64,000 nt of DNA from DASUPK01 sp963736685 (GCA_963736685.1 CAVTPZ010000015.1:124001-188000); one strand, 5' to 3'. Counted from the first letter of the stretch, positions 26,698 to 36,068 are shown. Translations and numbers: made by a program. Notes: generated from the letters alone by a model not told the origin.

Positions 26698-28782
26698 TTG
26701 ACTCAGTTTTGGACCGATTACGGAATCGTCGTCGCGCTCGGTTGCGCCGCAGCGGCGGTGGTGTACGGCCTGCTCATCACCCAGCGATTGCTCGCGAAAT
26801 CGCCCGGAAACGAGCTCATGCAGGAGATCTCGGGCGCGGTCCAGGAGGGCGCCAGCGCCTACCTGAAGCGCCAGTACATGATCATCGCCGGCGTCGGCGT
26901 GGTCGTCGCAATCCTGCTGATCCCGCTGCAGAACGTCGAGACGGCGATCGGCTTCCTGATCGGCGGTGTGCTCTCGGGGTCCGCCGGGTTCATCGGCATG
27001 AACCTCTCGGTTCGCGCCAACGCGAGGGTGGCCGAGGCGGCCCGGGGCGGCATCCCGCCTGCGCTCGATATCGCCTTCAAGGGCGGCTCCGTCACGGGTC
27101 TCCTGGTCGTCGGCCTCGCGCTGCTGGGCGTGGCGGGCTACTTCGGCGCGCTGCTGATCTTCACCGACCTCAGCGACAAGGAGTGCGTCGACGCCCTCGT
27201 CGGGCTGGGCTTCGGCGGATCGCTGATCTCGGTCTTCGCGCGACTCGGAGGCGGCATCTTCACCAAGGCCGCCGATGTTGGCGCGGACCTGGTCGGGAAG
27301 ATCGAGGCTGGCATCCCCGAGGATGACCCGCGCAACCCTGCCGTGATCGCGGACAACGTCGGCGACAACGTAGGCGACTGCGCGGGAATGGCGGCCGACC
27401 TTTTCGAGACGTACGCCGTGACGGCCGTGGCCGTCATGCTGCTCGGGGTCATCACCTTCACGGGCTTCACGCGCGAGGTGGCGATCTATCCACTCGCTAT
27501 CGGCGCTGTGGCCATCATCGCCTCGATCGTCGGAGCGCTTTCGGTGCGCACCCTCACCGGGAACGTCGAGGCCGCGCTCTACCGTGGGCTGGCCGTTTCG
27601 GCTGTCCTGTCGGCCGCCGCCTTCTACCCGATCACCAAGTGGCTGATGAGCGACCCGTTGAGTGGCGGCTCCCTCGGCAACACGAGCGTCACCGACCTGT
27701 GGCTCTGCGGGCTGATCGGCGTGGGCGTCACGGCTCTCCTCTTCGTCCTCACCGACTACTACACGTCGACCCGCTTCCGGCCCGTGCGGACGATCGCCAA
27801 GGCTTCGGAGACCGGGCACGCGACCAACATCATCCAGGGCCTCGCCCAGGGTCTCCAGTCCACCTCGCTGCCCGTCCTGGTGCTCGCTTTCGCGATCCTC
27901 GGCGCCTGGAAGCTCGCCGGAGGTGGGACGGATGGCATCTATGGCATCGGCGTCGCGGTTATGGCGCAGCTCTCGCTCACCGGGCTGATCGTCGCCTTGG
28001 ACGCCTTCGGTCCGATCACCGACAACGCGGGTGGGATCGCGGAGATGGCGGACCTGCCGCAGGAGGTCCGTGACATCACCGATCCGCTCGATGCCGTGGG
28101 CAACACGACCAAGGCGGTGACCAAGGGATACGCGATCGGCTCGGCCGCACTCGCGGCCTTGGTGCTGTTCAACGCCTTCACCAGCGAGCTGCAGGCCGAG
28201 GCCGGCAACAAGGTGCTCTCCTTCCAGATCTTCGAGCCGCCGGTGCTGATCGGCCTGCTGATCGGCGGCATGATGGTCTACCTGTTCTCGTCGCTGGCGA
28301 TCGAGGCGGTGGGAAGGGCCGGCGGCGGAGTGGTGGAGGAAGTCCGCCGCCAGTTCCGCGAACACCCCGGGATCATGAAGGGCGAGGAGAAGCCCGAGTA
28401 TGGGCACGCGGTGAGGATCGTCACCGCCGCGGCTCAGAAGGAGATGATTCTGCCCTCGCTGATCCCGATCCTGGTCCCGCTGATCGTCGGGCTGATCTCC
28501 TACCAGGCGCTCGGCGGTCTGCTGATCGGGGTGATCGTCGTGGGGGTCTTCCAGGCCATCGCGATGACGGCGGGCGGAGGCGCCTGGGACAACGCCAAGA
28601 AGCTGATCGAGGACGGGGCGTTCGGCGGCAAGGGCTCCGAGGCCCATGCGGCCGCGGTCACCGGAGACACGGTGGGCGATCCCTACAAGGACACGGCCGG
28701 TCCGGCCATCAACCCGATGATCAAGGTGGCGAACATAGTGGCCATCCTGATCATCCCGATCATCGGCGGCCTGCCCGGCTGA
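26698..28782 (+). CDS. hppA: K+-independent membrane H+-translocating pyrophosphatase
   Basis: 694 residues, about 16 hydrophobic helices. The enzyme hydrolyses pyrophosphate to pump H+ out of the cytosol. Substrate motifs are complete: DNVGDNVGDCAGMAADLFE, DAFGPITDNAGGIAEM, GGGAWDNAKK and DTVGDPYKDTAGPAINPM. In the box VGNTTKAVTKG, Lys rather than Ala after NTT marks the K+-independent class. Start is TTG 26698 with AGGAG eight bases upstream. It is flanked by a terminator before and a small membrane protein after. Confidence 0.97.
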   Translation: MTQFWTDYGIVVALGCAAAAVVYGLLITQRLLAKSPGNELMQEISGAVQEGASAYLKRQYMIIAGVGVVVAILLIPLQNVETAIGFLIGGVLSGSAGFIGMNLSVRANARVAEAARGGIPPALDIAFKGGSVTGLLVVGLALLGVAGYFGALLIFTDLSDKECVDALVGLGFGGSLISVFARLGGGIFTKAADVGADLVGKIEAGIPEDDPRNPAVIADNVGDNVGDCAGMAADLFETYAVTAVAVMLLGVITFTGFTREVAIYPLAIGAVAIIASIVGALSVRTLTGNVEAALYRGLAVSAVLSAAAFYPITKWLMSDPLSGGSLGNTSVTDLWLCGLIGVGVTALLFVLTDYYTSTRFRPVRTIAKASETGHATNIIQGLAQGLQSTSLPVLVLAFAILGAWKLAGGGTDGIYGIGVAVMAQLSLTGLIVALDAFGPITDNAGGIAEMADLPQEVRDITDPLDAVGNTTKAVTKGYAIGSAALAALVLFNAFTSELQAEAGNKVLSFQIFEPPVLIGLLIGGMMVYLFSSLAIEAVGRAGGGVVEEVRRQFREHPGIMKGEEKPEYGHAVRIVTAAAQKEMILPSLIPILVPLIVGLISYQALGGLLIGVIVVGVFQAIAMTAGGGAWDNAKKLIEDGAFGGKGSEAHAAAVTGDTVGDPYKDTAGPAINPMIKVANIVAILIIPIIGGLPG

Positions 28783-28818
28783 TCGCGCCTCCCCCGGCGC
28801 AACCCGTTTAATGGAGGC

Positions 28819-29022
28819 GTGAATCAGCCTCGACGCCCGTCGCCGGACGAGGGTTACCAGCTCGCCGTTCGCACGTTCTCAGTGGTCATCATCGGGTTCG
28901 GCGTGCTCATGCTGGTGCTGACGCTGGCGCGGGGTGGGGGCCCGCTCGCCGTCGGGTTCCTGTTCGGGCTGCTCTTCATCGCCCTCGGCTCCGGAAGGCT
29001 GTACCTGTCGATGCGCGGATGA
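28819..29022 (+). CDS. Small two-helix membrane protein
   Basis: 67 residues: a hydrophilic start, then two hydrophobic helices (FSVVIIGFGVLMLVLTLA and FLFGLLFIALGSG). GTG 28819 has ATGGAGG directly upstream. The gene lies between hppA and the APC permease with short gaps, so it may be co-transcribed with either. No family assigned. Confidence 0.65.
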   Translation: MNQPRRPSPDEGYQLAVRTFSVVIIGFGVLMLVLTLARGGGPLAVGFLFGLLFIALGSGRLYLSMRG

Positions 29023-29035
29023 GGGAGCTGGGGAG

Positions 29036-30949
29036 ATGAGGGCGAAGCGCCTGCTGGGCGTTCCGTTCCTGTATTCGGCCGCGTCGGCCGCGGTCGGGTT
29101 CTCGATCTACTTCTCGATCGGCGTCGTCGCCGATCGCGGCCTGGGGCTGACTCCGCTGATCTTCCTGGCGGCGGGGCTGATGTTCGCCCTCACCTCGCTC
29201 TCCTACGTGGAGGGCGGCGCGATGCTGCGGGAGCGCGGCGGATCCGCCACCTTCGCCAGACACGCCTTCAACGAGCTGATCAGCTTCATCGCGGGCTGGG
29301 CGATCCTGATCGATTACCTGATCGTGATCGCGGCGGCGTCGATCACGGTCTCCCACTACCTGACGCCGATCTCGGGGCGGTTCGGCGGGGGGGATGTCGA
29401 GCTGGCCGTCGCGATCGTCGTCATCGGGCTCGCCGCCTTCCTCAACATTGCGGACATCACCGGGCGAAACCGGCAGTTCCGGCTGGTCGTGCTGGCGCTG
29501 GCCGAGCTCGGGCTGCAGCTGCTCGTGATCGTCGTCGGGCTGATCGTCGTGCTCCATCCGGACCGGCTCACGGCGGAGCTCGATCTGTTCACCTCGCCGA
29601 GCGTCAAGGACATCGTCTACTCGCTGGTGATCGCAACGATCGCCTACGCGGGCATCGAGGCGGCGAGCGACCTGGCGCCGGACCTGGAATTCGAGCCGGG
29701 TGACCTGAAGCGGGTGCTGGGCGTGGGCGCGATCGCGATCCCACTGATCTACGCGGGCATCGCGGCCGTGGCTCTGATGGCGGTTCCCGTCGTGACGGGT
29801 GCGCACGGTCCGGAGACCGCTCTTGCCGGCAAGTACATCGAGGAGCCGATCCTGGGGGTGGTCGCCAATTACGACCCCGCGTGGCTGGCCGGCGTCATGA
29901 AATGGGCGGTGATGCTGGTCGCCGTTCCCGTGCTCTTCTGGGCGGCGAACACGGCGATGCTGGGGCTCTCTCGGCACGTGTACGTGCTGGCGACCAATCG
30001 CCAGATCCCGAGCTGGGCCGGCAAGCTGGAGAAGAACTACTCCACGCCGTACATCGCGATCATCATCGCCGCCCTGCTGGCACTCGCCCTCGCGATACCC
30101 GGCGACATCCGCTTCCTGGCGCGCGTGTACGCGTTCGGCGCGCTGCTCGCGGTGACGATCGCCCAGATCTCGATCGTCCGATTACGGGTCTTGGAGCCGG
30201 ATCTGGAGCGGCCCTACCGGGTGCCGTGGAATGTGCGCATCGGATCCACCGAGCTGCCCCTGCCCGCGATCGCGGGCGCCGCCATCAGCGGGTTGGCCTG
30301 GATAAGCGTGTTCCTACTGCACCACACCGCCGTCTACGTCGGCGGCGGTTGGATGCTGTTCGGGCTGGTCTTCTACGTGATCTATCGGCGTTACGTGGAA
30401 GGCACACCGCTGACCCGCCGGGTCCAGGTTCCGGAGGCGTCCCTCAAGAAGCAGCCGACTGATGTGGAGTACTCGACGATCCTCGTCCCGGTCTTCGGCA
30501 CGCGGCTCGACGATGACATCGTCAGCACGGCAGGCCGCCTTGCCGATGCCGAGGTGGAGAAGGGGGAGCGTCCGCCCCGTCTGGAGATCGTCTATATCGC
30601 GGAGCTGCCGCTCACCGTCCCTCTCGACGCATCCCTGCCCAAGGAGGTCCGCGCGGGCGCCGAGCGGGCGCTCGACCGTGCCCGCGAGGTGGGGGACGAG
30701 TACGAGAACGTCGAGGTCGCCACGAAACTGGTTCCGGCGCGCTCGATCGGGTCGGGAATCGTCGAGGAGGCCAGGGACAAGGGGGTGGAGGTGATCGTGA
30801 TGGGCGGCGAGCCGCCGACCCGGATCAGAGGGGGTGCGGTGCTCGGGGGGATCGGCGGAGCACGGCCGGATGAGATCGGCGAGGTGACCGAGTACGTGCT
30901 GAAGCGAGCGCCCTGCCGCGTGCTGCTGACGGCTCCGCCGGAGGAGTAA
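29036..30949 (+). CDS. APC amino-acid permease fused to a universal-stress-protein domain
   Basis: 637 residues. Residues 1-470 have about 12 hydrophobic helices with an APC-superfamily start (FLYSAASAAVGFSIYFSIGVV). From about 478 the protein is soluble: YSTILVPVFGTRLDDDIVSTA begins a USP-like alpha/beta domain, with EVIVMGGEPPTR and a Gly-rich GGAVLGGIGG near the nucleotide loop. USP domains bind ATP or sense stress, so the domain probably regulates transport. ATG 29036 follows GGGGAG. Substrate unknown; amino acid or polyamine likely. Confidence 0.88.
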   Translation: MRAKRLLGVPFLYSAASAAVGFSIYFSIGVVADRGLGLTPLIFLAAGLMFALTSLSYVEGGAMLRERGGSATFARHAFNELISFIAGWAILIDYLIVIAAASITVSHYLTPISGRFGGGDVELAVAIVVIGLAAFLNIADITGRNRQFRLVVLALAELGLQLLVIVVGLIVVLHPDRLTAELDLFTSPSVKDIVYSLVIATIAYAGIEAASDLAPDLEFEPGDLKRVLGVGAIAIPLIYAGIAAVALMAVPVVTGAHGPETALAGKYIEEPILGVVANYDPAWLAGVMKWAVMLVAVPVLFWAANTAMLGLSRHVYVLATNRQIPSWAGKLEKNYSTPYIAIIIAALLALALAIPGDIRFLARVYAFGALLAVTIAQISIVRLRVLEPDLERPYRVPWNVRIGSTELPLPAIAGAAISGLAWISVFLLHHTAVYVGGGWMLFGLVFYVIYRRYVEGTPLTRRVQVPEASLKKQPTDVEYSTILVPVFGTRLDDDIVSTAGRLADAEVEKGERPPRLEIVYIAELPLTVPLDASLPKEVRAGAERALDRAREVGDEYENVEVATKLVPARSIGSGIVEEARDKGVEVIVMGGEPPTRIRGGAVLGGIGGARPDEIGEVTEYVLKRAPCRVLLTAPPEE

Positions 30950-31004
30950 CCGTTTCCTCACCCCCCTGAATTGGTAGTAGGGTGGCCCGCGGAGCCCACC
31001 AAGC

Positions 31005-32663
31005 ATGCGTTGTGATCGTGGTCCGCGAATCCGACGCGAGGATGGAAAGGAGCAATGGCGGAACGCAGGGCACCACGTCTTCTCCCCGCGCTCTCTCGTC
31101 CTGCTGCCGGTCCTGGGCATCGGGATCGCGTCGACGCCGGCTTCGGCTGCGGCCCAGAACCGGGGGTCTCGCGTCCTGCGGGTCGGCAACTACAAGGGCG
31201 TCAAGGGCAAGTTCAAGTCGATCCAGGCCGCCGTCAACAAGGCCAGGCCCGGCGACTGGATCCTCGTCGGCCCCGGCGACTACCACGAGAGCTACGACCG
31301 GGTCACCGGACCGGCCAGCGAGGACGGACCTCCGCCCGCCGGCGTCCTGATCACCAAGAAGGGGCTGCACCTCCGCGGGATGAGCCGCAAGAAGGTGATC
31401 GTCGACGGCACGCTGCCGCACAAGGGCAAGCACTGCAGCTCCGACCCGGCGGTTCAGGACTTCGGCGTCAACGGCCCGGACGGCACGCCTCAGGGCCGCA
31501 ACGGGATCGTCGTCTTCAAGGCGAACCACACCCGGATCGACAACCTCACCGTCTGCAACTTCCTCGCGGGGAGCAGCGGCCAGGGCAACGAGATCTGGTG
31601 GAACGGCGGCGACGGCTCCGGCCAGATCGGCATGGGCCCGTTCAAGGGCTCCTACCTGAGCGCCACCTCGACCTACTACGGCGGCGACTCGACGGCGGCC
31701 GGGTACGGGATCTTCACCAGCAACTCGAATGGCAGCGGCAAGCTGTTCCAGACCTACGCCAGCAACTTCAGCGACTCCGGCTATTACATCGGAGCCTGTC
31801 AGTCCTGCAACCAGGTGCTCGACCACGCCTGGTCCGAGTACAGCGCGCTCGGCTACTCGGGTACCAACTCCGGCGGCTGGCTGGTCGTCAAGAACTCGGA
31901 GTTCGACAACAACCAGGACGGCTTCGACACGAACAGCCAGAACAACGACGACGCCCCCTCGCCGCAGGACGGCGCCTGCCCCGGCAACGCCACCAGCTCG
32001 ATCACCCACACGAGCTCGTGCTGGGTCTTCATGCACAACTACGTCCACGACAACAACAACCCGAACGTGCCGCGGGTCGGGGCGGCCGGCGCCGCGCCGG
32101 TCGGCACCGGGATGTCGATCGCGGGCGGCCGCAACGACACCATGATGAAGAACAAGTTCGTCCACAACGGGTCGTGGGGTCTCATCATCTTTCCCTTCCC
32201 CGACACGGATACCCCTCCGCCCGTCGCGCACTGCGAGGGCGGCGTTGAGACGGGCGGGCCGTTCGGGTGCCTGTACGACGACTGGGGCAATGCGGCGAAG
32301 AACAACACGTTCAAGGAGAACGGGTTCTTCGGCAACGCGACCAACGGCGACATCGGCCAGATCACCTTCACGGACGGGAACCCCATCAACTGCTTCTCGG
32401 GGAACTCCCTGCCCGACGGCACCTCACCCGCCAACCTCCAGTCGACGAACCCGACCTGCGGGCCGACCGCGCCGGCCAACCCGAACTTCGATCTGGTCAC
32501 GCAACTGGAGTGCAACGCGATGCTGTTCGGGGCGCCCTGTGGCCCGAACGATCACTACCCGCGTCGCCAGGGAGTCGTCATGCACAAGCTGCCGAACAAG
32601 AAGCTCAAGAACATGCCTCACCCGTGCAAGGGCGTGCCGCGGAACCCGTGGTGCCGCTCGTAA
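31005..32663 (+). CDS. Secreted right-handed parallel beta-helix protein
   Basis: 552 residues. A hydrophobic stretch LVLLPVLGIGIASTPASA about 30 residues in looks like a Sec signal with cleavage near ASA-AQN. The mature protein repeats Asn/Asp/Gly-rich turns (NSEFDNNQDGFDTNSQNN and VHDNNNPN style), typical of pectate-lyase-like helices acting outside the cell on polysaccharides. Cys are frequent and may form disulfides. The first 30 residues are unusually charged, so the true start is uncertain: an ATG at 31055 with AAAGGAG upstream lies in another frame. Confidence 0.8.
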   Translation: MRCDRGPRIRREDGKEQWRNAGHHVFSPRSLVLLPVLGIGIASTPASAAAQNRGSRVLRVGNYKGVKGKFKSIQAAVNKARPGDWILVGPGDYHESYDRVTGPASEDGPPPAGVLITKKGLHLRGMSRKKVIVDGTLPHKGKHCSSDPAVQDFGVNGPDGTPQGRNGIVVFKANHTRIDNLTVCNFLAGSSGQGNEIWWNGGDGSGQIGMGPFKGSYLSATSTYYGGDSTAAGYGIFTSNSNGSGKLFQTYASNFSDSGYYIGACQSCNQVLDHAWSEYSALGYSGTNSGGWLVVKNSEFDNNQDGFDTNSQNNDDAPSPQDGACPGNATSSITHTSSCWVFMHNYVHDNNNPNVPRVGAAGAAPVGTGMSIAGGRNDTMMKNKFVHNGSWGLIIFPFPDTDTPPPVAHCEGGVETGGPFGCLYDDWGNAAKNNTFKENGFFGNATNGDIGQITFTDGNPINCFSGNSLPDGTSPANLQSTNPTCGPTAPANPNFDLVTQLECNAMLFGAPCGPNDHYPRRQGVVMHKLPNKKLKNMPHPCKGVPRNPWCRS

Positions 32664-32673
32664 CCTGCGGCCA

Positions 32674-33564
32674 CTAGGCCGTAGCTTCGGCCGTCGCCGT
32701 CGTCTGCTTCGTCGACCTCTTGCGCCGGAGCCTGACTCGACTGGTGGAGCTGAGTTCGCGGGCCTGCTGGTTCCAGCTCGCGAGCCAGGCGGGGACCTCC
32801 CGCGAGGGGACCGGCGGAGAAATCAGGAAACCCTGCGCCCGTTCGCATCCCATGCTTCGCAGCTGCTGCCAGGCATCCCTGGTCTCGACGCCCTCGCCGA
32901 CGACGGGCAGGCCGATCTGATGGGCGAGGTGGATGGCCGCACGGACGATGGTCCTGCTCTCCTCATCGTCGAGATCCAGAATCAGGCTTCTGTCGATCTT
33001 GAGCTCGTCGATGGGCAGCTCGATGAGCTGCCGAAGGGAGAAGTACCCGGTCCCGAAGTCATCGATGGCGAGGCCGCCCCCAAGCTCCACGAATCGGGTC
33101 AGCCGGTTGGTGAGCTGCTCCCCGTCCGGGAGGAGCGCGTCCTCGATGACGTCGAACTGGATGGCCTTTCCCGGAAGTCCCGCCGTCGAGAGCGAATTGG
33201 CAACGAACGCGACGAGGTCCCAGTCGGTCGATGAGAGGGCGAGCGCGGGGAGGTTCACGGACAGCTGCAGGCGCAGGCCCGATCGCCACCAGTCGCCGCC
33301 CGCCTGGGTCGAGATCTCGATCACGCGCTCGGTCAGGGACCTCATCTGGGCGTCCGATTCGACGGTGTGAATGAAGTCCCCGGCCGGCAGCAGTCCCAGG
33401 TCGGAATGTTCCCAGCGAGCCAGGGCCTCTACGCCGATGACTCGTCCGTTGCGCAGGTCCACCTTGGGTTGGAAGTGGACGTCGATCTCGCCGCGATCGA
33501 GCGCCTCGCCGACGTCGAGCTCGTGGCCCCCCGGCCTCACAGTCTGAGTGTCGTCCATAGCCAT
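32674..33564 (-). CDS. EAL-domain cyclic-di-GMP phosphodiesterase
   Basis: 296 residues, a stand-alone EAL domain. Catalytic features are intact: GVEALARW (EAL), SVNLPA (Asn), the second Glu in DVIEDAL, DDFGTGYFSL (Asp pair), ELKIDRS (Lys), GEGVE (Glu) and AQGFLISPP (Gln). It therefore probably degrades c-di-GMP. No sensor or membrane domain is present; the C-terminal tail is basic. ATG 33564 chosen; an upstream frame to 33618 would span a perfect inverted repeat. Confidence 0.9.
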   Translation of the reverse strand: MAMDDTQTVRPGGHELDVGEALDRGEIDVHFQPKVDLRNGRVIGVEALARWEHSDLGLLPAGDFIHTVESDAQMRSLTERVIEISTQAGGDWWRSGLRLQLSVNLPALALSSTDWDLVAFVANSLSTAGLPGKAIQFDVIEDALLPDGEQLTNRLTRFVELGGGLAIDDFGTGYFSLRQLIELPIDELKIDRSLILDLDDEESRTIVRAAIHLAHQIGLPVVGEGVETRDAWQQLRSMGCERAQGFLISPPVPSREVPAWLASWNQQARELSSTSRVRLRRKRSTKQTTATAEATA

Positions 33565-33599
33565 CCGATTGGCCCCCTGGCACGCGCATCCAGTTTGCT

Positions 33600-33616
33600 G
33601 AGAATCCCCGATTCTC
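33600..33616. promoter_or_regulatory. Inverted repeat between EAL and trkA-like genes
   Basis: GAGAATC-CCC-GATTCTC, a perfect 7-bp inverted repeat with a 3-base spacer. It lies in the 143-bp divergent gap between the EAL phosphodiesterase and the first TrkA gene, 36 bp from the EAL start. The size and symmetry fit a dimeric repressor site. It lacks a T-run, so it is not a typical terminator. Confidence 0.45.
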
Positions 33617-33707
33617 ACAACGGGTCGAACTACCTCTCTCTTTTCAGTAGTTGCCCCGGATGGTGCGAAGGTGCTCGGCGCATCCGCAGGACTAAGATCC
33701 GAATCGA

Positions 33708-34142
33708 ATGTTCATTGTCATCGTCGGTTGCGGGAGGGTCGGGTCCTCCGTTGCGCGGAACATGCTGCGCGAGGGTCACGAGGTGTCGTGCCTCGACGAG
33801 GATCCGGAGGCGCACGCGCGCCTCGAGGTCAACCTCGATCGATCGTGGGAGGACTCGGGCGGGCAGTTCACCGTCGGCACCGCGCTCGAGGAAGAGGCCT
33901 TGGCTGCTGCGGGCATCGAGCGAGCCGATGCGTTCATCGCCTCCACCGACGGCGACAACACCAACATCGTCATCGCGCAGATCGCGAAGCGGAGGTTCAA
34001 CGTGCCCACCGTGATCGCGCGGATCCTCGATCCGCTGCGGGCGGAGTGGTACGAGAAACAGGGTGTCAACACGATCTGCCCCACGCGGGTCGCGATCGAG
34101 ATGCTCGAGAAGGAAGTCCTTGAGGCCGCCGGGACGAGCTGA
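33708..34142 (+). CDS. TrkA-N (RCK) domain NAD-binding protein
   Basis: 144 residues, one RCK domain. The Rossmann loop GCGRVGSSVARNML and the conserved acidic DED at strand 2 fit NAD-binding TrkA/KtrA proteins that gate K+ uptake. There is no TrkA-C domain here. The stop overlaps the next gene by one base (TGATG), so the two subunits are made together. Confidence 0.88.
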   Translation: MFIVIVGCGRVGSSVARNMLREGHEVSCLDEDPEAHARLEVNLDRSWEDSGGQFTVGTALEEEALAAAGIERADAFIASTDGDNTNIVIAQIAKRRFNVPTVIARILDPLRAEWYEKQGVNTICPTRVAIEMLEKEVLEAAGTS

Positions 34143-34837
34143 TGGGCGAGGGAGGCGGCAAGTACATCATCATCGCCGGGGCGGGCAAGGTGGGTTGGAA
34201 CCTGGCTCGCGAGCTGATCGACAAGGGTCATGAAGTCACGGTGATCGAGGACAACCGGAACCGCTACGGGACGGTCGAGCAGGAGCTGGAGCACAACATC
34301 CAGTACGGCGACGCGTCGGAGCTCTGGGTGCTGGAGCGGGCCGGGATTTCGCGCGCCGACATGGTGATCGCGGTCACCGGCGACGACGAGGACAACATGC
34401 TGATCTGCCAGGTCGCGAAGGAGAAGTACCTCGTCGACAGGATCATCGCGCGGGTCAACAACCCGCGGAACCGGCCGCACTTCGAGCTGCTGGGGATCAA
34501 GCCTTACGTCTCGGCCACCGACCTGATCTTGCGGCTGCTGGAGCACGAGGTCCCGGACTATGGGCTGGTGCACCTGCTCGACCTGCCGGAGGAGCGGCTG
34601 GAGATCATCGAGATGATGCTCGCGGACGACAGCCGGGTCGCGGGCCAGCGGGTCGGCGATCTCAACATGCCGGAGGGGAGTCTCCTGATCTCGATTCTGC
34701 GCGAGGGCGAGGGCGGTTTCGTGCCCACACCGGACACGGTGCTGGAGGCGGGGGACGAGGTGCTGGCCGTGCTGGACCCGGGTCTCGAGGAGGAGCTGAA
34801 GACGTTCTTCGGGTCGGATGGCAACTCGGCGGGTTGA
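34142..34837 (+). CDS. TrkA potassium-uptake regulator (TrkA-N plus TrkA-C)
   Basis: 231 residues. RCK Rossmann loop GAGKVGWNLARELI at the start, then a TrkA-C-like domain from about residue 140 ending LAVLDPGLEEELK. With the preceding single-domain protein it forms a tandem pair, a layout seen in K+ (Trk/Ktr) systems. No TrkH or KtrB channel lies near. The stop overlaps the next gene by 20 bp. Confidence 0.88.
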   Translation: MGEGGGKYIIIAGAGKVGWNLARELIDKGHEVTVIEDNRNRYGTVEQELEHNIQYGDASELWVLERAGISRADMVIAVTGDDEDNMLICQVAKEKYLVDRIIARVNNPRNRPHFELLGIKPYVSATDLILRLLEHEVPDYGLVHLLDLPEERLEIIEMMLADDSRVAGQRVGDLNMPEGSLLISILREGEGGFVPTPDTVLEAGDEVLAVLDPGLEEELKTFFGSDGNSAG

Positions 34838-36068
34838 ATACCTGCTGATCGGCGGGTTCGCCGCGGCCTACTGTGCGGCTGAGCTGCGCAAGCGGGGTGC
34901 GGAGGGCGAGATCCTGCTGGCCGGGCGAGAGCCGGAGCCGCCGTACGAGCGGCCGCCGCTCTCCAAGGAGTATCTGCGCGGCGAGTCCGAGCGCGAGGAC
35001 GCCCACGTCAATCCCGAGTCCTGGTACGAGGAGAACTCGGTCGAGCTGCGGACGGGCACGAATGTGATGTCGCTCGACTCCGAGGCGCGGACGGTGAAGC
35101 TGCAGGGCGGGGAGGAGGTCGGTTTCGAGAAGGCGCTGCTGGCCCCTGGCGCGAACGTCAATTTGCTGAGGGTCGACGGCGCGAACCTCGACCGCATCCA
35201 CTACCTGCGGGCGTTTGGGAACTCGGACAACATCCGGGGGGACGCCGAGAAGGCGGAGCGGGTGGTGCTGGTCGGGGGCAGCTACATCGGGTGCGAGGTG
35301 GCCGCATCCCTGACGTCGAAGGGGACCGACTGCGCGATCGTGATGATGGAGGACGTTGCGCTCTCGCGAACCTTCGGGGAGGACGCCGGCCGGTGGTTCC
35401 ACGAGCTGCTGGAGTCGAAGGGGATCGAGATCCAAGGCGGCGAGACGCTCGCGGCGTTCGAGGGCGATGACCATGCCGCTGCCGTGGTCACGGAGAGCGG
35501 CAAGACGATCGAGGGGGACATGGTCGTTGTCGGCGCGGGCGTGAGGCCGGATGTGATGCTGGCCCAGCGCGCGGGGCTGGAGATCGACGAGAACGATGGT
35601 GGTATTCGCTGCGACGAGACGCTGCAGACGTCGGTGGAGGGGATCTTTGCGGCGGGGGATTCCTGCTCGTACGACAGTCGCGTGCACGGGCGGCGGCTGC
35701 GAGTCGAGCACTGGGACGTCGCGATGCAGCAGGGCCAGCACGCCGCTCAGTCGATGATGGGGGACCCGAAGCCGTATGAGGTGGTGCCGTATTTCTTCAG
35801 CGACCTGGCCGACTGGGCCGGCCTCGAGTACGTGGGGCCGGCGACGGATTGGGACGAGGAGATCTGGCGCGGCGACCGTGATGCGGGTGAGTTCACGGTC
35901 TTCTACCTGAAGGACGGGAAGGTGGCAGGGGCGTTGACGGTGGAGCGCTCGGAGGAGCTGGCGCACGCGCGGACCCTGCTCGCGCAGGGCGTCGACGTCG
36001 CGAGTGACGAGGCGAAGGCGCTGCTCGGCGACCCGGACAGCGACCTGGCTGCGCTCACATCAAGCTAG
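34818..36068 (+). CDS. FAD/NAD(P)-dependent oxidoreductase, ferredoxin-reductase type
   Basis: 416 residues of the rubredoxin/ferredoxin-reductase class. The NAD loop VLVGGSYIGCEVAASL, the FAD motif EGIFAAGDSC and GARPD-like GAGVRPDVM are normal. The N-terminal FAD loop reads LIGGFAAAYCAAEL, one Gly short of the expected GGGxAA, as compared with the homologue at 59781-61031 (IIGGGLAGGNAA). Either one codon is deleted or this subgroup differs. It likely passes electrons from NAD(P)H to an iron-sulfur or P450 partner not seen here. The start overlaps the TrkA gene. Confidence 0.85.
   Translation: MATRRVEYLLIGGFAAAYCAAELRKRGAEGEILLAGREPEPPYERPPLSKEYLRGESEREDAHVNPESWYEENSVELRTGTNVMSLDSEARTVKLQGGEEVGFEKALLAPGANVNLLRVDGANLDRIHYLRAFGNSDNIRGDAEKAERVVLVGGSYIGCEVAASLTSKGTDCAIVMMEDVALSRTFGEDAGRWFHELLESKGIEIQGGETLAAFEGDDHAAAVVTESGKTIEGDMVVVGAGVRPDVMLAQRAGLEIDENDGGIRCDETLQTSVEGIFAAGDSCSYDSRVHGRRLRVEHWDVAMQQGQHAAQSMMGDPKPYEVVPYFFSDLADWAGLEYVGPATDWDEEIWRGDRDAGEFTVFYLKDGKVAGALTVERSEELAHARTLLAQGVDVASDEAKALLGDPDSDLAALTSS

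Noticed and set aside
26194..28647. 817-codon reverse open frame opposite hppA
   Set aside because: Composition is His/Asp/Gln/Arg-rich antisense of a strongly conserved gene; no domain and no start context.
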